A program made the translations under genes and the position numbers. From Christensenella sp. UBA941 (lineage in GTDB: Bacteria; Bacillota; Clostridia; Christensenellales; UBA941): a stretch of DNA of 12,457 nucleotides. The stretch's first letter is position 1. Each line of letters starts with the position of its first letter. Below are positions 1 through 7,230 of this stretch, in pieces. The notes beneath the pieces are model-generated. The model was given only the letters and a program-made list of their open reading frames with translations. It had not been told where the DNA came from and made no database searches. The stretch covers positions 1 through 12,457 of the forward strand of contig DBDD01000358.1 in NCBI GenBank assembly GCA_002293365.1, written 5' to 3'.

Positions 1-38
1 GTCATTATACGTTTATGTTACTCAGGTGTCAACGAGCG

Positions 39-107
39 GCAAAATCGCAATATCGTTCCGGCAAAAATCGCAATATCGTTCCGTAATATCGTTCCGCAAT
101 ATCGTTC
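39..107. repeat. Short tandem direct repeats (2 long, 2 short units)
   Basis: Two units of 22 and 23 bases (39-60 and 61-83) are identical apart from the length of an A run. Each ends in CAATATCGTTCCG. They are followed by two truncated units, 84-96 and 97-107, which keep only the AATATCGTTC part. The array lies about 130 bases upstream of the EamA exporter gene. Nothing in the sequence shows a function; it could be a regulator-binding array or slippage-generated repeat DNA. Confidence 0.85.
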
Positions 108-152
108 AAGACAATGGTTAGGTTTTACGCTATACTAATGGCAAATGATTTG

Positions 153-214
153 CTGTAGGGGCGAACTGTGTTCGCCCGCGATTTACAGCGGGCGAACGCA
201 GTTCGCCCCTACAG
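153..214. repeat. Double palindromic dispersed element, 27-bp arms
   Basis: Two copies of a palindromic element face each other, at 153-179 and 188-214. Each is itself a palindrome (GGGCGAAC, 3-base loop, GTTCGCCC). The two copies are inverted repeats of each other over 27 bases with one mismatch, separated by 8 bases. RNA from this region would form a very stable hairpin ending about 15 bases before the GGAGG ribosome binding site of the exporter gene. The same core recurs at 1143-1170, 11089-11116 and 11765-11790. Confidence 0.9.
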
Positions 215-239
215 GAACGCACGATAACCGGAGGTCTTG

Positions 240-1148
240 ATGAAAACAAACATTAAGGGTCATATTACGGCCCTTATAACGATAATGGTATGGGGTACGA
301 CGTTTATAGCCACGAAGCTTCTTTTGGTCGATTTTAAGCCGATAGAGATCCTATTCGTCCGTTTTGTAATAGGCTTAATCGCGCTTTTCGCCGTATATCC
401 GCACAGGCTGAAGGTGGCGGAGCGGAAGCGGGAGCTTTATTTCGCGGCGGCGGGGCTGTGCGGCGTAACGCTTTACTACTTAATGGAAAACATCGCGCTG
501 ACGTTTACGGCGACGTCGAATGTCAGCGTAATAATGTCCTGCGCTCCGTTCTTTACGGCAATGCTGAACGCTCGCTTGGGCGGCAATAGGCCCAAAGTAA
601 ATTTCTACATAGGCTTTGCCGCCGCAATGGCCGGCATTGCGATCATAAGCTTCAATGGCAGCGCGGTTTTAAAGCTAAACCCCGTCGGCGATTTGCTTGC
701 GCTCGGCGCCGCCGCGGTTTGGGCGGTATATGCGATTTTATCGAGGAAAATCGGGGAATTCGGCTACAATACCATTGCGGTAACGCGTAGAATCTTCATG
801 TACGGCCTCGCGTTTATGACGCCCGCGCTGTTCATATTCGGCTTCGAGCTTGGTCTGGCGCGGTTCACAAGACCCGACGTGATCTTCAACATACTGTTCC
901 TCAGCCTTTGTGCGTCGGCGATGTGTTTTGTAACGTGGAATCTGGCGGTCAAGCTTCTAGGCGCGGTGAAGACGAGCGTATATATCTACGCGACGCCCGT
1001 CGTAACAGTCGTAACCTCTATGATAGTTTTGGGCGAGCGCATAACGTGGATATCGGCGCTGGGTATCGCCCTTACGCTCGCCGGGCTGATCCTTTCGGAG
1101 AAAAAGCCAAAAGGCGAGGCTTCGCCGCGCCGCGGCCCCAAACTGTAG
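240..1148 (+). CDS. EamA/DMT-family membrane transporter
   Basis: This predicted inner-membrane protein of 302 residues has about ten hydrophobic segments arranged as two EamA repeats, the normal size for the drug/metabolite transporter superfamily. The N-terminal segment ALITIMVWGTTFIATKLLL and the second-repeat segment LLALGAAAVWAVYAILSRK are typical. Family members export metabolites or amino acids, but the substrate cannot be read from sequence. I chose the ATG at 240 because GGAGG at 230-234 lies five bases upstream; a TTG at 237 is in frame but too close to it. The stop TAG (1146-1148) comes from a dispersed palindromic repeat, so the polar tail after the last helix (about SEKKPKGEASPRRGPKL) may be partly repeat-derived. 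A possible -10 (TATACT, 131-136) has no convincing -35. The gene converges on the kinase gene that follows. Confidence 0.92.
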   Translation: MKTNIKGHITALITIMVWGTTFIATKLLLVDFKPIEILFVRFVIGLIALFAVYPHRLKVAERKRELYFAAAGLCGVTLYYLMENIALTFTATSNVSVIMSCAPFFTAMLNARLGGNRPKVNFYIGFAAAMAGIAIISFNGSAVLKLNPVGDLLALGAAAVWAVYAILSRKIGEFGYNTIAVTRRIFMYGLAFMTPALFIFGFELGLARFTRPDVIFNILFLSLCASAMCFVTWNLAVKLLGAVKTSVYIYATPVVTVVTSMIVLGERITWISALGIALTLAGLILSEKKPKGEASPRRGPKL

Positions 1149-1170
1149 GGGCGCGCATGGCGCGTCCGCG
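1143..1170 (+). repeat. Dispersed palindromic element at end of EamA gene
   Basis: This 28-base copy begins CTGTAGGGGCGCGC and ends GCGCGTCCGCG; its arms pair with one G-T wobble. It differs by a single base from the copy at 11089-11116. The TAG at 1146-1148 inside it is the exporter's stop codon. It lies between the convergent exporter and kinase genes, where it might also act as a transcription terminator, although no U-run follows it. Confidence 0.88.
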
Positions 1171-1184
1171 GCCCCAAAAGCGGC

Positions 1185-2558
1185 CTATACTTTCCTTAGT
1201 TCCAAATACGCCACGAATTCGCCGTCGTAATATGTAACCCTGAACGCGCAGTTGCCGTACTGGGCGACGATCCGGCGCACGTTTGGCAAGCCAATGCCCG
1301 AATGCCCTTCCTTTGTGGTTTCGCCTTGAATCAAAATGCGATCGATATCCACAGGCCCCTTGGTCGAGTTCATAACGACGATTAGCTTATCGTCCTCGCC
1401 CTTGGCTTCAAACGTAAGGCCGACTATCGTGCGTTCGGATTCGGCGGCGGCCTCTATCGCGTTGTCGGTCAAATTGCCGATAATCCTGCATAAATCGAGG
1501 TTGTCGATATAAAATTCGCCTAAATGGCAATTGATATTGAACCGCAGCTTAACGCCCATGCTTATGGCGTACGCGATTTTCGCCTCCAAAAGCGCGACTA
1601 GCGCCGGGTTTTCTTCGAGCTTGCCGCTTAGCTCCCGGGTATCCATCGGCAAAAGCTTTTCTACAGTCCTGGCGTGATACGCCCTAAGCCCGTCCAGCAT
1701 GCCGAGCTCGATATAGCCGCCGTAGGTGTTTAGGATATTGCGCAAGTCGTGCCGGACGCCGTCCGCCTCTTCAAGCGAAGCGGCGAGCGTCTTTATATGG
1801 GCGTCGCGGTTTGATAAGTCGATGGCGAGGGCGCGGTTGTATTCGAAAAAAACCATGAACGCGTAAAATAGGGCCATAATGACGATCAACACAGAGTTCT
1901 CGTAATTGTCGCCCGTTAGATATGGGATTATAATATACGCCGCGTAGACGAAGGTGCATTTCAAAAGGTAGAGAACCCATTCGCGCTTTAAATTGCTGAA
2001 AACGTTGTAGTAGGCGTGCGTCGCGCGGAGCAGCCCGGCCTTTAGCATGAGGCGCAGCGTCCAGTACATTAGCAGGAACACGCCTAGGCAGACGAGCTGT
2101 ATTATCGCGTCCTGCAAATAGTTATACGGCCCGGGATCTGCCGGGAACCACGTCAAGTAGATCGACTTGATAAGGCGGTTTATGCTTTTGGTAAGCATAT
2201 GGAAAAGGTACACCTTGCCCATAAACGAGAAGGAGCGTACCTTTGAAAATTTTAGCGCTTTCACGCCGGCGATATAGTACAGTACGGCGAACGCCGGGTT
2301 CGGCGTCGTAATAAGCAGGTACAAAAGAGGGTGGAAATCCTTCGCGCCCATAAGGAAATAAGCGCCGTAAACCCAGACGGAATGAAGCACTGCCCCGCTC
2401 AGGCACGCGTAGACCGCAATACGCACGCTTTCGGCGTGTTCTTTGTATACGCGTAAAATGATATCCGCGATAAAGTAGATAAATATAAACTGCTGAATGA
2501 ATACAACAGCGGCCAAAATTATCTGCATTTGCGTGGAATACGCGAATTCGGTATACAT
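1185..2558 (-). CDS. Membrane GHKL sensor histidine kinase (AgrC-like), copy 1
   Basis: This 457-residue protein is predicted to be a sensor kinase. Residues 1-240 carry about six or seven hydrophobic segments with no recognisable extracellular domain. Residues 260-457 form a kinase module. The phospho-acceptor box is RHDLRNIL, with His270 the likely acceptor. The N box is GNLTDNAIEAA (361-371) and the G box is GHSGIGLPNV (418-427), the pattern of the AgrC/DcuS GHKL (HATPase_c_5) group. Such kinases normally pair with a LytTR or CheY-type regulator, and none is in the window. The ATG at 2558 has GGGGG five bases upstream. The gene starts 13 bases after its paralogue ends and is probably co-transcribed with it. 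Both proteins begin MYTEFAYST and match along their whole length, so this is a tandem duplication. All catalytic motifs look intact. Confidence 0.9.
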   Translation of the reverse strand: MYTEFAYSTQMQIILAAVVFIQQFIFIYFIADIILRVYKEHAESVRIAVYACLSGAVLHSVWVYGAYFLMGAKDFHPLLYLLITTPNPAFAVLYYIAGVKALKFSKVRSFSFMGKVYLFHMLTKSINRLIKSIYLTWFPADPGPYNYLQDAIIQLVCLGVFLLMYWTLRLMLKAGLLRATHAYYNVFSNLKREWVLYLLKCTFVYAAYIIIPYLTGDNYENSVLIVIMALFYAFMVFFEYNRALAIDLSNRDAHIKTLAASLEEADGVRHDLRNILNTYGGYIELGMLDGLRAYHARTVEKLLPMDTRELSGKLEENPALVALLEAKIAYAISMGVKLRFNINCHLGEFYIDNLDLCRIIGNLTDNAIEAAAESERTIVGLTFEAKGEDDKLIVVMNSTKGPVDIDRILIQGETTKEGHSGIGLPNVRRIVAQYGNCAFRVTYYDGEFVAYLELRKV

Positions 2559-2571
2559 GGCAGCCCCCGTT

Positions 2572-3954
2572 TCATGCGTTCCTCAATTCCAGATAAGTCA
2601 CGAATTCATAGCCGAAATACGTTGCGCGAAACGCGCAGTTGCCATATCTGGACAAAATATCGAGCACGTTCGAAAGGCCGATACCCGAATGCTCCGCTTT
2701 CGTAGTTACACCCTCTAAAAGTATTCGTTCGACGTCAACGGCCCCTCTGGTCGAGTTCGTGATTACGATTAGCTTGGCGTCCTCGCTCTTCGCGTCGATC
2801 GTAATGCTAACGCTCTTCATCGAGGATTCGGCGGCGGCCTCAATCGCGTTGTCGGCCAAATTCCCAATAATTCTGCATATATCGAGATTGTCGATAAAAA
2901 AGTCGCACAGCTCGCAATTCATGTTGAGCCGGAGCGCTACGCCAAGATTTTGCGCGTATGCGGCTTTGGCTTTTAAAAGCGAAACGAACGCGGGGTTTTC
3001 GTAGAGCCGGGTGTTTAGATCCGGCGCGATTAGGGGCGTAAGCTTGTTTACGAGCTTGGCGTGATATTCCCGGAGCTTGTCCAGCATGCCAAGCTCAAGA
3101 TACCCGCCATAGGTATTGAGAATATTGCGTAGGTCATGGTGTAGTCCGCTCGATTTTGCGAGCGATACGGCGAGCGTCTTTATGTAGGCGTCGCGGTTGG
3201 CGACGTCTATGACCAGGGCCCGTCTGTAATCATAATAGACGGTAAGCGCGTAAAACAGCGACAGCACAACGATCAGCAGCGAGTTCGCGAATATGTCGTA
3301 TTCGTTGTGAATGAAGTGCGGAATCAGTACGTACGCCATAAAGGCGAAACCGGATTTCGATATGTAAGCGATCCATTCGCGTTTGTAGTCGCTGAAAACG
3401 TTGTAGTAGGCGTGCGTCGCGCGGAGTACGCCGTATTTAAGCAGAACGCGCAGCGCTAAATACATCAGCAGGAACACAATAAGGCAGAGAATTTGTACGC
3501 TTGCGTCAAGCAAATAGTTGTAAGGCTCCGCTTCAATATAATTGCGCCCCAGATAGATCGATTTGACAAGGCGGTTGACGCTCCTTGTAAGCATATGAAA
3601 CATGTATACCTTGCCCATAAACGCGAAGGAGCGCACCTTTGAAAACTTCAGCACTTTTACGCCGAAAATATAGTACAAAACGGCGAATCCGGGATTCGGC
3701 GTCGTAATAAGTATATACGCGAGATGCGGAAAATAGTTTGAGCCAAGGATGAAGTAAAAGCCATACACCCAAACGCCGTGCAAGACGACGCCGGTTAAAC
3801 ACGCGTATAGCGCTTTTTGGGAATTCGCGGCGTGTTCTTTATATACCCGTAAGATTATATCCGCGATAAGATATATGTTTATAAACGTCGCTGCGAGCGT
3901 GATGGCGGCCAAAATGATCTGCATCAGCGTTGAATACGCAAATTCTGTATACAT
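2572..3954 (-). CDS. Membrane GHKL sensor histidine kinase (AgrC-like), copy 2
   Basis: This 460-residue paralogue is the promoter-proximal gene of the kinase pair. It has a multi-helix membrane sensor (about 1-245) and a GHKL kinase domain. The acceptor box is HHDLRNIL (His273 likely), the N box is GNLADNAIEAA (364-374), and the G box is EHSGIGLSNV (421-430). The segments most alike between the paralogues include TTPNP, AVLYYI, KFSKVRSF, FMGKVY and RATHAYYNVFS, while the loops around residues 137-145 and 213-225 differ; those are plausible ligand-specificity regions (inference). The ATG at 3954 follows an AGG ribosome binding site about five bases upstream, and a strong promoter lies at 4008-4035. 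No peptide-precursor or response-regulator gene is visible nearby. Confidence 0.9.
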   Translation of the reverse strand: MYTEFAYSTLMQIILAAITLAATFINIYLIADIILRVYKEHAANSQKALYACLTGVVLHGVWVYGFYFILGSNYFPHLAYILITTPNPGFAVLYYIFGVKVLKFSKVRSFAFMGKVYMFHMLTRSVNRLVKSIYLGRNYIEAEPYNYLLDASVQILCLIVFLLMYLALRVLLKYGVLRATHAYYNVFSDYKREWIAYISKSGFAFMAYVLIPHFIHNEYDIFANSLLIVVLSLFYALTVYYDYRRALVIDVANRDAYIKTLAVSLAKSSGLHHDLRNILNTYGGYLELGMLDKLREYHAKLVNKLTPLIAPDLNTRLYENPAFVSLLKAKAAYAQNLGVALRLNMNCELCDFFIDNLDICRIIGNLADNAIEAAAESSMKSVSITIDAKSEDAKLIVITNSTRGAVDVERILLEGVTTKAEHSGIGLSNVLDILSRYGNCAFRATYFGYEFVTYLELRNA

Positions 3955-3987
3955 ATGCGCCTCGTAATATTCTACAAATAACGACCA

Positions 3988-4006
3988 GAAAATATTATAT
4001 ATTTTC
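3988..4006. promoter_or_regulatory. Inverted repeat GAAAATAT-N3-ATATTTTC, candidate operator
   Basis: This is a perfect 8-base inverted repeat with a three-base spacer. It sits on the predicted transcription start (about 4001) of the kinase operon, immediately downstream of the -10 box on the minus strand, a position typical of a repressor site. The region is AT-rich, so chance symmetry is possible. No regulator gene lies next to it. Confidence 0.4.
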
Positions 4007-4029
4007 CATTATACGACATTAAATATAAT
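4002..4029 (+). promoter_or_regulatory. Possible promoter for the lipoprotein gene
   Basis: A perfect TATAAT stands at 4024-4029, with a poor -35 (TTTTCC, 4002-4007) 16 bases upstream. It would start a transcript near 4036, giving a leader of about 130 bases for the lipoprotein gene. It interleaves with the kinase promoter on the other strand, so the two would interfere. The weak -35 suggests that an activator is needed or that the call is wrong. Confidence 0.35.
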
Positions 4030-4035
4030 ATTCAA
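4008..4035 (-). promoter_or_regulatory. Sigma-A promoter of the kinase pair
   Basis: Reading the minus strand, TTGAAT (4035-4030) is followed after 16 bases by a perfect TATAAT (4013-4008). Transcription would start near 4001, about 47 bases before the ATG of the first kinase. Confidence 0.75.
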
Positions 4036-4053
4036 TACCATTACTGTAAATAT

Positions 4054-4065
4054 ATTGTATACAAT
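4054..4065. promoter_or_regulatory. 12-bp perfect palindrome ATTGTATACAAT, candidate operator
   Basis: This perfect palindrome contains TTGTATACAA, which fits the GT...AC pattern bound by many GntR-family regulators (family knowledge). It lies between the two divergent genes, upstream of the kinase -35 and just downstream of the possible lipoprotein start site. No regulator gene is in the window, so assigning it to GntR is inference. Confidence 0.4.
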
Positions 4066-4071
4066 TGTTGC

Positions 4072-4133
4072 TGTTGCGGAACGTAAGGCATGAAAACGGC
4101 ATACCATGATTAGTGGCATTCGACCCTGCAACA
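4072..4133 (+). promoter_or_regulatory. Structured leader of the lipoprotein gene, possible riboswitch
   Basis: TGTTGCGG (4072-4079) pairs with CCTGCAACA (4126-4133 in register; eight pairs, one G-T wobble), closing a 46-base core that contains three GGCAT repeats (4087, 4098, 4115). The stem ends 18 bases before the AAGGAGG ribosome binding site at 4151-4157. The layout (closed multi-element core just upstream of a transporter-component gene) resembles a translational riboswitch. I could not match the core to the TPP, FMN, purine, glycine, preQ1 or guanidine consensus sequences I know. Confidence 0.3.
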
Positions 4134-4167
4134 AACTGCCTATTTTAATTAAGGAGGATTATCGGAA

Positions 4168-5151
4168 ATGAAAAAGTACATATCCTTGTTAGCGCTCGCG
4201 CTTGCGCTGATCGCACTGCTGGGCTGCGCGCCGTCGTCTGAAAACACGAAGTTAGTACTCAACGAAGTGACGCACTCCGTATTTTACGCCCCGCTATACG
4301 CCGCGATAGAGCTGGGCTATTTTGCGGAGCAAGGGCTTGAAATCGAGCTTGTAAACGGCGGGGGGGCGGATAGGGTTATGACGGCCGTGCTTTCCGGCCA
4401 AGCGGATATCGGCCTGTGCGGACCCGAGGCGGGCGTCTATGTCTACAACGAAGGGCAGGAGGACTATGCCGTCGTAATAGGGCAAATGACCAAGCGCGAC
4501 GGGCAGTTTCTGGTAGGGCGACAGCCGGAGCCGGACTTCAACTGGGAGAATCTTCGCGGGAAGTCCATCGTCGCGGGGCGCAAGGGCGGTATGCCCGAGA
4601 TGACGCTCGAATACGTGCTGCGCCAAAATGGGCTTGAGCCGCATGTGGATTTAGAGGTGGACACGAGCGTGCAGTTCAACCTTATGGGCGGCGCGTTTGA
4701 AGGCGGTATGGGCGACTATGTAACGCTATACGAGCCGACGGCGTCCGCGTTTGAACAGGCGGGCAAGGGATATATACTAGCGGCGGTCGGTACGGCGTCG
4801 GGTGAATTGCCGGCGACGGCGTTCCAGGTTCGCAAGAGTCTGCTTGAAAGCAATCCGGACGTCTATCAGCGCTTTCTGAACGCGATTGCGAAGGCCCAAA
4901 AATGGTGCCAGGAGAATACGGCCGAGGAGATTGGAAGGGTTATCAAGCCGCAGTTCCCCGATACGGACGAGGCTACGCTTACGATGGTTACAGAGCGGCA
5001 CAAGGAAATCGACGCGTGGATGGCCACGCCAGTCGTAAAGCAAGAGACGTTCGAGCATATGCAGGAGATTATGACCCAAGCGGGCGAACTCGACAAAAAA
5101 GCGCCGTTCGAGGCGCTGGTGGATAATAGCTTGGCGGAAAAGGCGCAATAA
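4168..5151 (+). CDS. NMT1/SsuA-like ABC substrate-binding lipoprotein (orphan)
   Basis: This 327-residue protein has a lipoprotein signal peptide (MKKYISLL... lipobox LLGC, Cys20), so the mature protein should be anchored to the outer face of the membrane. The body matches the NMT1/SsuA-type solute-binding fold: FYAPLYAAIELGYFAEQGLE early, SGQADIGLCGPE near residue 95, and GDYVTLYEPTASAFE near residue 185. Relatives bind thiamin precursors, sulfonates, nitrate or similar small molecules; the substrate here is unknown. The ATG has a strong AAGGAGG ten bases upstream. Normally such a gene sits beside permease and ATPase genes, but here a terminator follows at once and the next gene is convergent. 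It is therefore an orphan that must borrow a transporter or serve another role, such as sensing. It is divergent from two sensor kinases across about 210 bases. Confidence 0.9.
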   Translation: MKKYISLLALALALIALLGCAPSSENTKLVLNEVTHSVFYAPLYAAIELGYFAEQGLEIELVNGGGADRVMTAVLSGQADIGLCGPEAGVYVYNEGQEDYAVVIGQMTKRDGQFLVGRQPEPDFNWENLRGKSIVAGRKGGMPEMTLEYVLRQNGLEPHVDLEVDTSVQFNLMGGAFEGGMGDYVTLYEPTASAFEQAGKGYILAAVGTASGELPATAFQVRKSLLESNPDVYQRFLNAIAKAQKWCQENTAEEIGRVIKPQFPDTDEATLTMVTERHKEIDAWMATPVVKQETFEHMQEIMTQAGELDKKAPFEALVDNSLAEKAQ

Positions 5152-5154
5152 TTC

Positions 5155-5183
5155 AAAAGGGCCGCTTCACGCGGCCCTATTTT
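5155..5183 (+). terminator. Intrinsic terminator of the lipoprotein gene
   Basis: The stem AGGGCCGC (5158-5165) / GCGGCCCT (5171-5178) has the loop TTCAC and is followed by ATTTT. Flanking AAA and TTT extend it past a bulged A. It starts four bases after the stop codon. Confidence 0.88.
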
Positions 5184-5266
5184 GAAGAAACATCCCTACT
5201 TATCATACTGGGGGCTGCTTCACGGAATCCTTAACACGCTTTACGCGCTTGGGAGTTTTTATCCGT

Positions 5267-5279
5267 GAGGCAAAGCCTC
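5267..5279 (-). terminator. Weak hairpin after the ABC-F gene, possible terminator
   Basis: On the minus strand GAGGC-TTT-GCCTC forms a small hairpin about 74 bases beyond the ABC-F stop codon. The A-rich tract behind it lacks a proper U-run. The rest of 5184-5352 contains a CACGGA/TCCGTG inverted repeat (5221-5226 and 5262-5267) but no gene that I can support. Confidence 0.25.
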
Positions 5280-5352
5280 CGTGTTTGAAGACGTTCGGTG
5301 CGCTTCTTACGCTAATATCTTGCGCGCGTATGCTGTTTTATATGCATATATG

Positions 5353-7230
5353 CTATCGATTAATATTTTCCAATTCCTCGTTCGTCTCCAGCCAAAGTGC
5401 ATAGGCTTCGTCCAGCTCGGCGCGCGCTTTAACCAGCTCGTCCGAAAGCCTTTGCGCCGCCTCGAAGTCGCTGCCGGTGCTTTCAAGCGCCGCTTCCGTA
5501 CGCGTGATCCCGGCTTCCAGCGCTTCTATGCGCGCGCGGCTCTTTTCCGCCTGGTTTTCGAGCTTGCGAATCATGGCGCTCCGCGCCTTTCGCTCGGCGT
5601 ATTCCGTATTGCGCGCTGCGGAGGCTGCGGTTACCCTCTCGCGGGGAACGTCCGCAAGCTTGTGGTAAAACGCGAGTCCGCTTCGCGTTAGCGCTCCGAC
5701 GCGCCCGGCGAGCTTGTTTATGAAATAGCGGTCGTGCGAAACGGCCAGAATAGTCCCGGCGTAGCCCATAAGCGCGTTTTCAAGCGCCTCGCGCGAGGCG
5801 GCGTCGAGATGGTTCGTCGGCTCGTCCAAAAGCAGGAAATTCGCGCCGGAGAAGATTAGCTTCAATAGCGCTACGCGCGCCTTCTCCCCGCCGGAGAGCA
5901 CGGAAACGGGCTTGAACACATCGTCTCCCTTGAAAAGAAACGCCGCCATGGCGTTGCGCACGGCCGTAAGCGTTAGCGCCGGGCAGCTCGCGTGTACCTC
6001 CTCTAGCGCCGTGCGCGAATCAATAAGTGAGGATTGCCCCTGTTCGTATATGCCGATACGTACGTTTGCGCCCAAGCGTACTTCGCCCGAATCGGGCGTA
6101 AGCGCGCCTGTGAGTATGCGCAAAAGTGTCGTCTTGCCGACGCCGTTGCCGCCGACGAGTACGACGCGCTCGCCCTTGCGGATATGCATCGACGCGTTTT
6201 CAAACAAATGCTTTTGATCGAAGGACTTAGAAAGGTTCTCGGCTATAAGCACGTCTTCGCCCGACTCGACTTCCACGGGGAACGATAGGCGCAGCGTCTC
6301 GGGGTCGCTTGCTGGCTTGACCAAATCGGCCTCCAGCCGTTCGATCATCTTCATCTTGCTTTCGGCCATGCGTATATTACGCTCGCGGTTCCAGCGGCGC
6401 TGCTGTTCGACGATGCCTTCCAGACGCTCGATTTCCTTTTTTGTATTGGTGTAGACGCGCTTTTCGGCCTCGCGCCTTTGCGCCCGGCGTTCGATATGCG
6501 CCGTATACGGTACGGGATAGTCGAATACGCGCCCTTCCTCTAGTTCGAGCGTGCGCGCCGTAACCTTGTCGAGAAACGCGCGGTCGTGCGAGACGACGAT
6601 GAGCGCGCTGGGCGATGCGGCTAAATAGTCTTCGAGCCATTCGATAGCGGCGAGATCCAAGTGGTTCGTCGGCTCGTCGAGCAATAGCAGGTTCGGCGCT
6701 TTTAAAAGCGCCATAGCGAGGCGTACCTTCGCCTGCTGCCCGCCGGATAGGTTTTTTAGCGGCAATGTAAGCTCGTTCTCCGAGATGCCCAGCGCCAATA
6801 GGCTAGAACGCGCGCGGCTGCGGAATGTCAGCCCGCCAGCGTCCGCAAAGCGCTCCGAGAGCGTTTGCTGCCGCGCAATCAAGCGCGCGCGCCGCGAATC
6901 GTCCAGATCCTCGCATAACTCCCGCGCAACGCCTTCAAGCTCGTCCTCCATGTCAAATAGATGTGAAAACACCGAAAGCGCGGTATTCAGCGCCGTTTCC
7001 TCGGTGTTAAGCTCCTGCGCCATGATGCTTGTGACGGTGAACTTGTTGCGTAAAATTTCTCCGGAATCGGGGGCTATCCCCCCCTCCATAAGCGCGAGCA
7101 GCGTCGTTTTGCCCGTCCCGTTCGCGCCGGCGAGCGCCGCCTTTTCGCCCTCGTCCAACCGGAAAGAGACGCCCGAGAAAAGCTCGCGGGCGCCGAATGC
7201 TTTCGATACGTTGTTCAGGGCGATGAGCAT
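5353..7230 (-). CDS. ABC-F family ATPase (ribosome-associated type)
   Basis: This 625-residue soluble protein has two ABC cassettes and no membrane segments. Cassette 1 has Walker A GANGTGKT (35-42), signature LSGGQ (161-165), Walker B LLLLDEPTNHLD (181-192) and switch His215. Cassette 2 has Walker A GGNGVGKT (360-367), signature LSGGE (445-449), Walker B LLLDEPTNHLD (466-476) and switch His499. The charged linker (about 240-320) is the P-site tRNA-interaction motif of ABC-F proteins. A C-terminal coiled coil (about 545-625) resembles that of the YdiF/Uup-type subgroups. Such factors act on ribosomes, in translation regulation or antibiotic protection; which one cannot be told here. The ATG shares one base with the TGA of the upstream dehydrogenase, and no clear ribosome binding site precedes it, so translational coupling is likely. 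Confidence 0.93.
   Translation of the reverse strand: MLIALNNVSKAFGARELFSGVSFRLDEGEKAALAGANGTGKTTLLALMEGGIAPDSGEILRNKFTVTSIMAQELNTEETALNTALSVFSHLFDMEDELEGVARELCEDLDDSRRARLIARQQTLSERFADAGGLTFRSRARSSLLALGISENELTLPLKNLSGGQQAKVRLAMALLKAPNLLLLDEPTNHLDLAAIEWLEDYLAASPSALIVVSHDRAFLDKVTARTLELEEGRVFDYPVPYTAHIERRAQRREAEKRVYTNTKKEIERLEGIVEQQRRWNRERNIRMAESKMKMIERLEADLVKPASDPETLRLSFPVEVESGEDVLIAENLSKSFDQKHLFENASMHIRKGERVVLVGGNGVGKTTLLRILTGALTPDSGEVRLGANVRIGIYEQGQSSLIDSRTALEEVHASCPALTLTAVRNAMAAFLFKGDDVFKPVSVLSGGEKARVALLKLIFSGANFLLLDEPTNHLDAASREALENALMGYAGTILAVSHDRYFINKLAGRVGALTRSGLAFYHKLADVPRERVTAASAARNTEYAERKARSAMIRKLENQAEKSRARIEALEAGITRTEAALESTGSDFEAAQRLSDELVKARAELDEAYALWLETNEELENINR

Noticed and set aside
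39..107. CRISPR array
   Set aside because: Units are directly adjacent without unique spacers of constant length, and there are no cas genes.
153..214. Insertion sequence ends or attachment site
   Set aside because: The inverted arms lie only eight bases apart, with no transposase or target duplication, and single copies recur elsewhere. A non-autonomous palindromic repeat explains it better.
1171..1184. Bidirectional terminator between the exporter and kinase genes
   Set aside because: The GCGGCC repeats here are direct rather than a strong inverted pair, and no T-run follows on either strand.
4072..4133. TPP riboswitch, suggested by the NMT1/THI5-like product
   Set aside because: The conserved CTGAGA and the second-arm TPP motifs are absent.
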